From: Vicugna pacos
Lineage: Eukaryota; Chordata; Mammalia; Artiodactyla; Camelidae
Length of the DNA stretch: 64,000 bases
Assembly (NCBI RefSeq): GCF_048564905.1
Contig: NC_133021.1
Span: forward strand, 24,935,097-24,999,096
Direction of reading: 5' to 3'
Shown here: in pieces, positions 11,061 through 22,392 of the stretch
Layout of the letters: every line of letters begins with the position of its first letter
How positions within the stretch are numbered: position 1 is the stretch's first letter
Notes under the pieces: generated by a model
Databases searched by the model: none
Told to the model about the DNA's origin: nothing
Seen by the model: the letters and a program-made list of their open reading frames with translations, nothing else
Position numbers and translations under genes: made by a program

Positions 11061-12588
11061 TGAGTATATTAGGTAATTATTATCTTCCTCATTTGAGAAG
11101 TGGGACAATATTCAGACTCCATCATTAGAGCTATATCTACTTGAGACAACCATGCCTAGCATGCAGTATACTCTGGGCCAAAACATTTTTCCCCTTTTCC
11201 TTTTAATATAGAATTTTACAGAGAATTTGCATGAGAGACAAGAGATTATCTTTTTATCCAAATAGCTGATTAAGTCACGCACTCTTGCTGCAGTGAAGCG
11301 GTGAAGACACACAATTCTCATCTTGAGATTTAAGACATTGGTGTAAAAGTTCTAAGCAGAGGTGAGCTGTTGCATCTGGTGTCTCCTGGGGAAAGGACAG
11401 CAGATTGACCACCCAAGTGCCATCGGCTCCAATTCCCCATTATCCAGCACACAGCCCACCAGCTTTCTCATTCCTGTCCCTGTGTGGGGTTGGCTGGACT
11501 CAGGGGACTGACTCAGTCCGCCAACATCATAAGAGGTGAAGTCAGTAAACCAGCAGGCCTGTGGGTTCATTTATAATGAGAGATGCTGTTTGGGTAAAGC
11601 AGACATGGGCTTTCCACCCTCACCCCCTCCCCAGTCCACCCTCCACCTGCCATCGGTAAGCTCTGTGCAACACCAATTTGTGAGAACTTAGTTTTGTAAG
11701 CCTTGAGTCGGAACAAGAGAAATTAGTTGTATAGTTCCAGTGTTCAGTGGCACTGAGTGTTTGAGTTCTGTCCATTTCATTTAATTCTTTTGTTGCCTTT
11801 CAATGTCTCAGGTAAAATGAAATCCTTCTAGGCATTGTCATTGATAACAGTCTGGCCTGGGTACCACGACTGAATGTTTCAGTCAGGATTTTAGTGCCTG
11901 GATTGGTCAGACCAGTTAACAGAAATGTTCACCTTATTGGGCAGATTCTTTGACTTTAAAAAAATGTTGTTTAATTAAAATAGAGGCTTTAAAAGTGATC
12001 CAAACAATACAGGCTGATTGCCATGGTCCTTAAGTAGACACAGTCTTAACCTGCCTGGGTCCCAGGTAGGGTAAGGTGCTTTGAATTGATCACCTGTGGT
12101 CTCTTGTCCACCTATGGTCTCTTGCCCACATCTGTGGCCAGAGAGACTGGGCCTTATGAAGGAGGTGAAGTGGGGATATGGGGAGAGAAAAGGCCAGTGG
12201 CACAGAGGTGACCTGGGGTGGACTTGTGAACACTGTAACTGAGGTCACCTTTCTCCTTTACTTGGTAAGGAAATCAAACATTGCTCATTGTTCAGTTTCA
12301 CTTAGTTCCTCTTAGCTGCCATCCCTCACTTTGTGTTTCTACCTTCTAACAAAAAAATCATCAGCAGTGGAAACACCTTAAAGGACCATTTTTAAATAAT
12401 ATGTAAAATATGTAAAAGCTCTTAGATGTCCAAAGACTTCAAGTTAGCAAATTGTGTAGCAAAAACATCTCAGATCTAACAGAAACTCTGCCTCCAAGAG
12501 AACGGCAGGACCCATGAATCCCATTTCAGATTAGAAGTTAGCAACATCGATCAACTCCATGACCAGTTTTTCTCCTTACAAGTTGGGC
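11061..12588. other. Unassigned non-coding DNA
   Basis: No gene recognised. The sequence is of mixed composition and without tandem structure; it could hold old repeats I cannot name. Confidence 0.45.
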
Positions 12589-12589
12589 T

Positions 12590-12870
12590 ACTTTTTTTCT
12601 TTTAACTGAAGTATAATCAGTTTACAATGTTGTGTCAATCTCTGGTGTACAGCTTAATGTTTCAGTCATACATATACACACATAGATTTGTTTTCATATT
12701 CTTCTTCATTATAGGTTAGTATAAGTATTGAACATGCTATATGTTCCCTATGCTATACAGTAGAAAGTTGTTTATTTTATATATGGTAGTTAGTATCTGC
12801 AAGTCTTGAACTCCCAATTTATTTCAAAATTGACACAATATTGTGAACTGCCTATACTTCAATTTTAAAA
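12590..12870. repeat. Two LINE-1 3' ends back to back
   Basis: 12590-12823 is an antisense LINE-1 3' end: a T-rich start, then 'GAAGTATAATCAGTTTACAA' and 'GGTAGTTAGTATCTGCAAG'. It joins directly to 12824-12880, which is a sense LINE-1 terminus ('AAAATTGACACAATATTGTG' ... 'TATACTTCAATTTTAAAAAG'). The two termini are the same part of the element in opposite directions, so this is not the usual 5' inversion of a single insertion. Confidence 0.75.
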
Positions 12871-12880
12871 AGTAGAAAAA

Positions 12881-14235
12881 ATAATGTTTAGCCTGTAAAA
12901 AAAAAAAACTGACTAACTCAACCAAAATGATTGAAACCCTCACCTTGTAAGTATCATCTTCAGCTAAAGACAAAAGATGATACTGGGGTGGTGGTCTGGG
13001 ACCTCAAAGTGGAGGAGGGCAATTCACGTGAGGATAGAAAAGCAGGTGTTTGGTACACAAACGTTTGCCGGGCGTGTAAAGACAACGGGACGCAGAGAGG
13101 AATTTTAACAAACGTACTTTGCTGGTTCCTCCCCATCTGCACACCTAGTTCATACTATAGTTATCTGTGGTGGTAGGTCCCTTCCTGGAACAGGTGCTTT
13201 GTCTACATCCTTTTAGGAATTTAGTAGGAACATCCAAATTTATTCTTGAATCTTTTAGGCCTTTATTGTTTTCAGCTCAAAATAAGCTGCATGCCAAAGA
13301 GACATTCTGGGGTGGCAAATTTTGCTCCTCTACATCACCATCTGTTTAAACATTATACTTTGTGGCAAACAACTAACAAATTCCTCTTCTGCCCCCAAGT
13401 TTATCTAAGTATTTTCTGTTTCTCCAAATCAGCCGGGAATTTCAATCTTTCTTTTCAAGTGTTAGACTGAAATTATCTTCTAAACTAGAGGGCGGTTAGG
13501 CTCCCTATGGTAAAAAAATTTTAAAAAAATTCATCATTCAGCTAAAAAAGATGAAACAATCAGTAACCTCTCTAAACATAAAATTCAATGACAGGATCTA
13601 TTTGTCCTCAAACCTAATGAGATTGAACTCTCAGGGGGTAAAACGTGAGATGTTTTATTATAAACAATTATTAGAATTAAATGAAGCCAAGAGGCTCCAA
13701 GATATTCCTCATTTTGATCTATTGATTAAAATGATATTAAGTGTCTATAAATTACTACAGTATGGTCCCTATCATGTTTAAAACAAAAATTATGACCTTT
13801 TCAGTTAGAGACGTTCGTGTATACTTTGAAATACTTGTTCTGACCCTTATAAATGTATCACTTTCCATCTCATGAACATCAAACATTTTCTGATTTTAAT
13901 TCATCGTTTTAAAAGTGAAATTGATGCACTAAAGCTAAATGACTCATGTTAATGGGAACCCTAGGGAACCCCACCTAGTGTCAGGGTCTGGGATTCAGAG
14001 CTTCATTGGACAAAAAGGAAGAGATTTCTGGCAGGATCAGTAGCTCACTTCCTCATGAAGCATTTGGTGAGGGAGGACCAGTTAATGGATGCCTATTGCA
14101 ATTTAGATTTTAATTCAGTCCTTTAAGAATGTGTTACTTCTCCCAGAAAAGGCCACATTTGGCTTCCCAGAAAGACTCCCCATGTGGCTGGCCTTCCCTC
14201 TGAATGGCAGTGCTTCATATTGGAGATCTGACTCA
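12881..14235. other. Unassigned non-coding DNA
   Basis: No gene recognised. Frames of 60-81 codons (12931-13176, 13246-13470, 13551-13781) show no domain I know. The A12 tract near 12899 may belong to the preceding LINE insertion. Confidence 0.45.
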
Positions 14236-14236
14236 A

Positions 14237-14350
14237 GCTCAGTGGTTCTCAAACTTGCACTTTACAGTCACCTGGGAAACTTTTAAAAATCCAAGTTTCC
14301 AGGCAGCAACCCTGACCAGTTAAATCAGAATCTCAGTATGAGATCCAGGC
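14237..14350 (+). mobile_element. MER5-type hAT DNA transposon fragment
   Basis: 'CTCAGTGGTTCTCAAACTTG' followed by CAGTCACCTGGGAAACTTT and 'AAATCAGAATCTCAG' matches the left half of the short non-autonomous hAT-Charlie elements of the MER5 group ('cagtggttctcaaccttgg ... gaatcacctggggagcttt'). The matching right terminus is absent, perhaps lost where LINE-1 sequence begins. Confidence 0.65.
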
Positions 14351-14447
14351 AGAGTCCATAATGCCATCTGCAGCACCATGGATGGACCTGGAAATTGTCA
14401 CAGTAAGCGAAGTAAGCCAGAAAGATAAAGATAAATACCATATGGAG
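14351..14447 (+). repeat. LINE-1 ORF2 end, left part, interrupted by KRT7 retrocopy
   Basis: In sense, this stretch reads as the last codons of LINE-1 ORF2: 'CCATGGATGGACCTGGAAAT' and 'AGCGAAGTAAGCCAGAAAG', which encode a variant of the 'TWMDLEIVILSEVSQK' signature. It stops at 'AAATACCATATGG', where the keratin copy begins, and resumes at 16041. Confidence 0.85.
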
Positions 14448-16035
14448 TTCAGCCCACTGTCGCCCGCCGTTCAGCCCAGCCCAGCCCAGCCCAGCCAGCA
14501 TGTCCTTCCACTTCAGCTCCTACTCCGCCGCCTTGCCAGGGCGTGGCACCCAGGTGCCCCTGAGCTCCATGAGCCCCAGCGGCTTCGGTAGCAGCAGCAG
14601 CCGCCGCCTCTACGGCCTGGGCACCTCGCAGCCACGCATGGCCATGTGCTCATCCTACCGGGGCCCCGTGGGCGCTGGCATCCGCGAGGTCGCCATCAAT
14701 CAGAGCCTGCTGACTCGGCTGCAGGTGGACGTCGACGTCTCCATCCAGCAGGTGCGCCAGGAGGAGCGCGAGCAGATGAAGACTCTCATCAACAAGCTCG
14801 CCTCCTTCATCAACAAGGTCCGGTTCCTGGCGCAGCAGAACAAGCTGCTGGAGGCCACGTGGGCGCTGCGGCAGGAGCAGAAGTCGACCGAGAGCTGCCG
14901 CCTCCCGGGCATCTTTGAGGCCCGCATTGCCGGCCTGCGGAAGCAGCTTGAGACAATACAGCTGGATGGGGGCCGCCTGGAGGTGGAGCTTCGGAACATG
15001 CAGGAAGTCGTGGACGACTTCAAGAGTAAGTACGAAGATGAAAGTAACCGTCGCACGGCTGCCGAGAATCAGATCGCGGTGTTGAAGAAGGATGCAGATG
15101 TTGCCTACATGAATAAGGTGGAATTGGAGGCCAAGGTGGATGCCTTGAATGACGAGATCAACTTCCTCAGGGCTCTCTACCAGGAGGAGTTGAAAGAGCT
15201 GCAGTCCGAGGTCTCAGACACGTCCGTGGACAACAGCCGCTCCCTGGACCTGGATGGCATCATCGCTGAGGTCAAGGCCCAGTACGAGGAGATCGCCAAC
15301 CGCAGCCGGGCCGAGGCCGAGACCATGCACAAGACCAAGTTTAAGACCCTCCAGGCCCAGGCTGGGAAGCAGGGGGATGAACTCCGGAATACCGGAAATG
15401 AGATTGCGGAGATGAACCCGGCCGTCCAGGGGCTGCAGGCGGAGATCGACAGCATCGAGAACCAGCGTGCCAATTTGGAGGCTGCCATCGCTGAGGCTGA
15501 GGAGCGTGGGGAGCTGGCACTCAAGAGGCACGCGCCAAGCAGGAAGAGCTGGAGGCTGCCCTGCAACAAGCCAAGCAGGCCATGGCCCGGCAGCTCCAGG
15601 AGTACCAGGAGTTGATGAATATCAAGCTGGCCCTGGACATCGAGATCGCCACCTACCACAAGCTGCTGGAGGGCGAGGAGAGCAGGTTGACCGGAGATGG
15701 AGTGGAAACCGTGAACATCCCTGTGGTGAATTCCACCGGCGGTGCTGGCAGTCGGCTGACCTTTCGGGGAACCATGGGCAGCAAGGCCCTGAGATTCTCC
15801 AGTGCCGGAGGGCCCGGGGCCCTCGAGGCCTACTCCATTAGGACCACATCTGCCACTGGCAGGAGCACCCTCAACTGAGCCCAGGGTGTGGGACCCCATA
15901 GTTACAAGACAACTCCCATCCCTGGTCCCAAAACTGCAAGGCAGTCTGAAAAATGATGTCAGAATAGCTTCCAATAAAGCAGCCTCTTTCTGAGGCCTGG
16001 GCCAGCCAAAACAAAAAAAACAAAAAAAACCCCCA
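14448..16035 (+). pseudogene. KRT7P: KRT7 (keratin 7) processed pseudogene
   Basis: An intron-less copy of the type II keratin 7 mRNA. The 5' UTR is GC-rich with a CAGCC repeat (14472-14497), and ATG is at 14500. The head (about residues 1-70) matches keratin 7 better than keratin 8: 'MSFHFSS', '[15 protein letters not shown]', '[17 protein letters not shown]'. The rod follows: helix start '[20 protein letters not shown]' near residue 95, '[20 protein letters not shown]' in the middle, and helix end '[20 protein letters not shown]' at 15629-15685. The tail 'VNSTGG ... LTFRGTMGS ... AYSIRT' ends at TGA 15876-15878. A single-base loss near 15526 shifts the frame after about 342 codons; four codons (VLSM in the parent) are missing near 15221. 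Rod residues are altered, including R to H in the usual TYRKLLEGE. The 3' UTR keeps AATAAA at 15973 and an A-rich tail. Keratin 7 is an intermediate filament protein of simple epithelia; this copy is not expected to make one. Identity is from remembered protein sequence. Confidence 0.93.
15973..15978 (+). promoter_or_regulatory. Copied poly(A) signal of the KRT7 retrocopy
   Basis: AATAAA about 30 bases before the A-rich tail (16009-16029, interrupted by C) of the keratin copy. It sits in the parent-like context 'AGAATAGCTTCC' upstream, which marks the real end of the parent mRNA. Confidence 0.85.
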
Positions 16036-16040
16036 AAAAC

Positions 16041-16069
16041 CAACCTTACGATAGCACTTATATGTGGAA

Positions 16070-16105
<36 letters not shown>

Positions 16106-16420
16106 CACAAATGAACTTATTTAAAAAACAGAAACAGACTCACAGACATAGAAAACAAACTTATGGTTTTTTATGGTTACTGGGGGGAAGAGGGGAATGG
16201 AGGGATAAATTGGGAGTTTGGGATTTGCAGATATTAACCACTAAATATAAAATAGATAAACAACAAGGTCCTACTGTATAGCACAGGGAATTACATTAAA
16301 TACCTTGTAATAGCCTATAGTAAAAAAGAATATGGAAAACAATATATATACATGTATGTATAACTGAATAACTGTGCTGCACACGGAAATGAACACAACA
16401 CTGTAACCTGACTAAAAAGT
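16041..16420 (+). repeat. LINE-1 3' end, right part, after KRT7 retrocopy
   Basis: The LINE-1 text interrupted at 14447 resumes: 'GCACTTATATGTGGAATCTA' at 16054, then 'CAGAAACAGACTCACAGACA', 'GATAAACAACAAGGTCCTAC' and a terminal 'CACAACACTGTAACCTGACT'. This is the young ungulate LINE-1 3' UTR in sense. It contains an A31 tract at 16073-16103. Confidence 0.88.
16073..16103. repeat. A31 homopolymer inside LINE-1 3' UTR
   Basis: A run of about 31 A bases replaces what is normally a short A-tract after 'GTGGAATCTAAAA'. Seen directly; probably length-variable. Confidence 0.9.
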
Positions 16421-16944
16421 GAGGCCAAGCTTATAGATACAGGTCTTACCTGCATATTACAGCCTGGCCTCCATGGAATTCTCTGATATATTATAATTCA
16501 AGGAGATTAATTTTTCTCACTCATCCTCATAAATGAAACCTAAATAAATCAGTCAAAGCAGCTATTAATGTACAGTTCATGTGATTTCTTTCTGCTCATT
16601 CCCCACATTTTTCTTTGAAGTGTCATCTCTCCAAGGTTAGAATAAAAGGCCAAAGTAGGTAAAAATTGCAACAAATGGTCCCTACTCTCTCATTTCATGA
16701 CCTTTACTATTATTTCCTGATGTTGTCTCTGCGTATTTAGTGACCAAGGATGTTCTAAAAGTCCTTAGCAACTTTTTCTTTTTACGAGAATTAGTTAATA
16801 CCCTGCACCTCTGGTTCTTTATTCAACTTCGTTCAGCCTGAATCATCAATTCCATATATTATCTGAAATCTGAATTAACATTTTTGCTGCCTCTTCATCT
16901 GAGGCAATGTAAACTGTAGAGTCCTCACAAGCAATGGTGACCCC
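16421..16944. other. Unassigned non-coding DNA
   Basis: No gene or clear repeat seen. Confidence 0.45.
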
Positions 16945-17650
16945 TTATTTTAATTTTTTTAATTGAAGGATAGGCGATTTACAACGTTGTGTTAATTTCT
17001 GGTGTATGGCAAAGTGATTCAATTGTATATATACATACATTCTTTTTCATATTCTTTTTTATTATAGGCTATTACAAGATATTGAGTATGATCACCTGTC
17101 CTATACAGTAGGACCTTGTTGTTTGTCTATTTTATATATATGGTGGTTTGTATTTGCAAATCCTGAACTCCCAATTTATCCCTCCCTACCCCCTTTCCCA
17201 CTCTGGTAACCATAAGTTTGTTTTCTATGTCTGTGAGTCTTTCTGTTTTGTAAATAAGTTCATTTGTGTCATTTTTTAGATTCCACCGATAAGTGATATC
17301 ATGCCCTTCTGGCTTACTTCACTTAGTATGACAATCTCGAAGTCCATCCATGTTTCTGCAAATGGCATTATTTCATTCTTTTTTATGGCTGAGTAGTATT
17401 CCATTGTGTACACATACCACAGCTTCTTTATCCAATTATCCATTAATGGACATTTAGGTTGTTTCCATGTCTTGGTTATTGTATATAGTGCTGCTGTGAA
17501 CATTGGGGTGTATCTTTTTGAATTAGAATTTCCTCCAGATATATGCCCAGGAGTCGGATTGCTGGTTCATATGGTAATTCTATTTTTAGTTTTCTAAGGA
17601 TGCTTCATACCGTTTTCCATAATGCCTGCACCAAACTACATTCCCACCAT
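16945..17650 (-). repeat. 5'-truncated LINE-1, antisense
   Basis: The minus strand holds the end of ORF2, including a 75-codon open piece (17276-17503) with 'LWYVYTMEYYSAIKKNEIM' and 'TWMDFEIVILSEVSQK', followed by the ungulate LINE-1 3' UTR to the T-rich start near 16950. This ORF2 C-terminal piece is well preserved, so the insertion is comparatively young. Confidence 0.9.
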
Positions 17651-17689
17651 TTCCTCTACTTAGTTTTTTTCATAACAATAGTTTATAAA

Positions 17690-18850
17690 TTGGCAGGTTT
17701 CCATAACTGCCTCTTTATTCAATTTTTTTTGCTTCAGAAGAAAACACAGAAGAATAACTTTGTGACTTAGAGTTAGGCAAAGATTTCTTAGATGAGGTAT
17801 AAAAAGCACAAACTATAAAAGAAAAATTTGATAAATTGAACTCCATCAAAATAATGTTTGTTTCTTGGAAAATAACCATTAAAAAAGGAAAGGATACAAC
17901 ATTTATCCACAAAGGACTTGTAGCTGGGATATTAAAGAACTCTTAAAATTCAATAAGAAGAAGACACACAGTCTGACTGAAAAATGGACACAGAAGTTTG
18001 ACTAGACATTGGCAAAAGGAGAATACTTGAATGGCCAACAGGCAGATGGAAAGATGTTTAGCATCATTGGTCAGTAGGGAAATACAAATTAAAATGAGAT
18101 GCCACTACCTATCCACTAGTATGGCTAAAATTTAAATGACTGATAATACCAAGTGTCAGTGAGGATATGGTACCAGCTGGAATCCTCGTGTTGTTGGTGA
18201 GGATGTAACATAGTGCAGCCCTTTTGAAAACAGTTTGACAGTTTCTTTAAAAGTTAGGTATACAATTACCATATATATGTACCAACTTACCAATGTATGT
18301 ACCAACATTTTCATTTCTAGGTGCCTAAGAAAAATGAAAACCCGTGTCCATGTTTCACTGTTACTTGAATTCTATGTGAATGCTCATAGTAACATTATTC
18401 ATAATAACCCCCAAAATGGAAACCACAGAAATGTTTATCTATGGATAAACACAATGTGGAATGTCCATACAAGGGATCCAGCCATCAAAGAAATGAATGA
18501 TTGAAATACACAATAGCATGAATGAATGAAAAACATCATGCTAAGTGAAAGAAGCCAGACACAAAACAGTATATACTATAAGATTCCATTCATAAACATT
18601 TCTATGAAAGGCAAAAACTAGGATGACAGAAAGCTGATCTGTGGTTCCCTGGGACTAGGGGCTGAGGCGGGCATGGAGATTGAGTACAAAGGGGCACAAA
18701 GAAGGTCTTGGGGTGATAAAAATGTTCTACAACCTGATTGTCATTGCACAACTGTGTCCATTTACAACAGCCATCAAACTGCACGCCTATCATGGGCAGG
18801 CAATTTTATTGTGTGTAAATTATATCTCAGTGATGCTGTAAAAAAATTTT
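17690..18850 (+). repeat. Old LINE-1 (L1M type), sense, 3' half
   Basis: The plus strand reads through LINE-1 ORF2 C-terminal text without open frames: 'TTGAACTCCATCAAAATAAT', 'GAATGGCCAACAGGCAGATG', 'AAATTAAAATGAGATGCCAC', 'TTCATAATAACCCCCAAAAT', and an L1M-style 3' end 'TTATATCTCAGTGATGCTGT'. Divergence is much higher than in the neighbouring antisense copy, so this is an older insertion. Confidence 0.85.
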
Positions 18851-20690
18851 TTTTTCTTCACATCCTTAAGCTAGTCACCTACACGGGGTTCAATTTTCTA
18901 CAGTGTTAGCTAGAACTACACTTTTTATTGCTTTCAATTAAAGTTTTATTCCAGTTTGTGTGTATGTGTTTATTCCAAATATCCTTTTTTATTGAGAACT
19001 AAGGAAATATTAGTCATCTGTTGCATGAGCAAGTCTATGTCATGGGGGTGTGGGGGGAGATTCTTCTCATAGCATTTATAAATTATATTTATAAATAGCA
19101 TATATAAATTATGAATTTGCTGGTGAACTTGTTCACAGTTCCATTTATTTTTGGCTGCCTTATTTCAGAGTGATTTGTTGGTCTTTGATGGATATGCTGG
19201 GAAGCCTGGCAGACTGGATGGGAAGGCTCAGGATGGGTGGAGAAGAGGGTCTGTGGGACTTGGATCTCCAAGTAGAAAGCTGGAGAGGGCTGGGGCTTGC
19301 CCACCACCCCCTGCATGTGGAGGGCAGAACTCTGTGGCCCAAGAACAGGGAAGTGGGACAGTTATGTCCAGGTCCTGATCATCAGGCATACAGCGCAGGC
19401 ATACATCTGAGGAGATCTGGGGTCACAGGAGAAGGCCAGCCCAGAGGCTAGGTGGGTGGAGCTGCCTCTTGTCTTCCCCTAAGGGCGAAAAATTGGAGAA
19501 ATACCTACAGAATTTGGCACAGCTCCAACTCTGATTCTCACAGTGGCTCCTGGAAATTCTCTCCTTTACAGATGGGCAGATGGGCAGACGGGAGGATGGG
19601 AGAAGAGGCTCAGAGCTCCTATGCCTCACCCCCCTCCTCCAAGGCCTCCAGGTACTCCCCGTGGTGGCCCCTGACTCCAGAAGTCGCACTGGTTCCTCCT
19701 GAGCTCTCAAGATGCCCACGGACTTCAGGAACATATATATTCTTCCAAAGGAAAGAAAATGTAAAAGCTTCCTTAGGTCTCCAAAGGTAATGTGCCTCTG
19801 GTTCTCTCCAGGTGCGCTATGTATTTTTTTTTTTTTACTTTTTTTTATTGAGTTATGTATTCTTAACAGACAATGAAATGTTTTATTTTCCGAGTTGCAC
19901 CTTCGGAGCAACTGCTTTTAGAAAAGGCTTGTTAAAATCCAGTTCTTCTCTTCTAAATTCCATCCTCGTCCTCCCTCCACCCCCTTCCTCCTTTCTCTTT
20001 TCTTACACCAAACAGCCGCATGCCTGCACCCCACTACGGGTCTGTCCACTGAGATGTCCCCGCTGCAGAACGGGGACCGCATTAAAGCGCAGGTTTGTGT
20101 TTCCAGTGGTCTTTAGGACTGCCTTGCCCTTAGTGATTGCTGCGGCACTGTTGTTCAATTACATTTAATTGAGCTGGAATTCATACCGTTTGGGAAGAGG
20201 CAGTGGGGTGTTGGAGATGCAGAAGCTTCTCAGTAGACCTTCAGTTGGAGGTGGGAAGGGAGAAAAAGGAATGTATTAGAGGATAATTCCAGAAAGCAGG
20301 AGGGAGCAAAGGACTTGAAGAACAGATAGGCTCTGAGAGAGTCTTATGAGAACAGCGGCATCCATGGATGGCTGCAGAAAGGAAGAGGTGGTTATTATCT
20401 GAAGACTCAGAAAGACTGGCATCTTGTTCTGGCCCAGTGCCAAGCACACACGATGCCCTGGCGAGGATTATCAGTGCTTTTCTGTTAAAGCGTGGAGCAC
20501 ATGTGTGCTGAAAATGTGTTCTTTCTCTGGGTTTGAGGTGACAGACAGCCACATCACACACCATCCCTTTTTCCATCCCAGTTCCAGCCAAGGAATAAAC
20601 CCAATCATCACCCAGTCTGTCTCAACCATGTGGTTTCCCCAGCCAGCTGAACAAAATATTTTCAGAATGTGGAATGTAAACAAGGTTCCC
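18851..20690. other. Unassigned non-coding DNA
   Basis: Mixed composition, GC-richer at 19190-19700 where overlapping frames appear on both strands with no shared domain. A short tandem of GATGGGCAGATGGGCAGACG is at 19570-19600. No gene recognised. Confidence 0.45.
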
Positions 20691-20699
20691 ACTGTTAGC

Positions 20700-21060
20700 A
20701 ATTCTGTGTCGTTTACTTGTGGTTATTTTATTTTACTTTAAGTCACATTTAAATTCAAAAGATTGCCAGCCCGCACGATGCATGTAAACAAATCAGAAAT
20801 ATAGATTAGAATTGCAACTGATTAGTTAGCTGTGAAAGCGTTTGTGTAAATGGAAGGAGAGGGGGAAGAAAATCTATTATGCCCCTGGGATATTGCTTCA
20901 CCACAGGAAATTCAATTGTGAAAAGGGCTTTAAAAGCAATGACTTTAGTCATCTGGGCTTTCTACACACTGGTTACAGTAAATGCTAATAGAATACCCAG
21001 GCAGATGCTCTGCCAGTGATCACGTGACACAAAGGAAAACAGGGAGTGATTCTGAGAAGG
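20700..21060. promoter_or_regulatory. Candidate conserved non-coding element
   Basis: Repeat-free, balanced sequence with several developmental transcription-factor-like sites close together: a forkhead-like TGTAAACAAA at 20783-20792, homeobox-like 'GATTAGTTAGCT' at 20820, 'TTTGTGTAAAT' at 20841 and an E-box-like 'ATCACGTGAC' at 21019. No coding potential. This is a guess from motif density; conservation cannot be judged from one sequence. Confidence 0.3.
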
Positions 21061-22121
21061 AAAAAAAAATAAAGTCCTGGGAATCTGCCTTAGCAGACGG
21101 TGATCACAAAATATGTGTCTCTCAAGCTATTGAAGATGTTTTTCAAGAAAACGCAATTTCCCAGGTCTGTTATTTCCTGTTTGAAAGTCTATGTCTGCAG
21201 TGTGTGCTTCTCAGTGATAAAGATGGTGTAAACCTCCTGCTACTCACGGAGAATCCAAATCAAGACTTGCCTGCATTTGTACATTTCCTCTGAAACATAC
21301 TTTGTCTTCCAAATCGACAGGGAGCTAAATGAGGCATAGCAATTTCCTTACTTACCCACAGGCCTACAGGAGTGATGTTTTCCAGGCACAGTGCTATGAA
21401 TACTACATTTTCTAAGATTTTGTTGACCCTCTAGGTTTACATTACCCACCTTTCTGATATTATTTGGGAGCTGCTAAGCTAACATGAACATTAGCTAAAA
21501 AAAGATGTTTCTTTGAATTTTTCAGGGTACCTTCTGAATTGTGGTTAAGTAGCAACCTGGGGGTCACAGATCAGTCAGGCAGCGGCAGACACACCCCTGC
21601 GAGCTCACTGTATCCATCTTCCCTGGCTGCTGCCTCCTTCACGCAAAAGTAATTGATTTCCAGTTCACCCAATTAGTCTCATCACACTTTCTCAAGTGAT
21701 ACCAGCCGTATCATGACTCGCAGAATAATCTTCCTCCGAATAAAGCCCCGTGGAATAAGGTTGTATGCCTTGTAAGCTTAGGCACCTGGAGGATTGGAGG
21801 AACAGTCACCTTGAACCACACATTATTTGAATCATTTGGCAAAAGGAAAAGCAACTTCCTGTAACAGGTGAGGTTTGAAAAATTTTTCATCTGAGAAGGA
21901 GAAATGGATAGCTGGAGAATGGGGACTTAAGGCTCGCTGGGAGATATGGGGAGAGGATAATCCATGTTTTGAGTTGAGTGGCTCTACGGATAGATTTTTG
22001 GTCCCACACCTGAGCACTCTGACAAAGACGTGTGAAAGTTCATTGTTATCAAATAAAGCCCAGAAACCAAATACACACCCCCTCCCGTGGGACACATGGA
22101 AGTTTAATCTTCCCATTCATT
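21061..22121. other. Unassigned non-coding DNA
   Basis: No gene recognised. The 103-codon frame at 20982-21293 lacks any domain I know. Confidence 0.45.
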
Positions 22122-22392
22122 TCTGGTTCCTTTAAAAAAATTTTTTTTAATTGAAGTATAGTCGATTTACAATGTTGTGTTAGTTTCTGGTGTACAGTAT
22201 GATGATTCAGTTATATCTCTCTATATATTCCTTTTCATATTCTTTTTCAATATAAGTTATTATAAGATATTGAATATAGTTCCCTGTGCTGTGCCATATG
22301 ACATTATCTGTTTTATATATGGTAGTTAGTATCTGCAAATCCCCAAATCCCAATTTATCCCTCCTCACCCTCTTCCCCCCTCTGGTTCCTTT
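22122..22392 (-). repeat. LINE-1 3' end, antisense, with 12-bp target duplication
   Basis: About 247 bases of antisense LINE-1 3' UTR (22134-22380: 'GAAGTATAGTCGATTTACAA', 'GTTAGTATCTGCAAATCCCC') are flanked by TCTGGTTCCTTT at 22122-22133 and an exact repeat at 22381-22392. Confidence 0.9.

Noticed and set aside
14500-15615. Functional keratin gene
   Set aside because: No introns, genomic A-rich tail, a frame change before the end of the rod, altered rod-end motif, and insertion inside LINE-1; all fit a processed pseudogene. Keratin 8 was also considered, but the head and tail fit keratin 7 better.
15177-16043. Long minus-strand open frame of 288 codons
   Set aside because: It is the antisense shadow of the GC-rich keratin copy.
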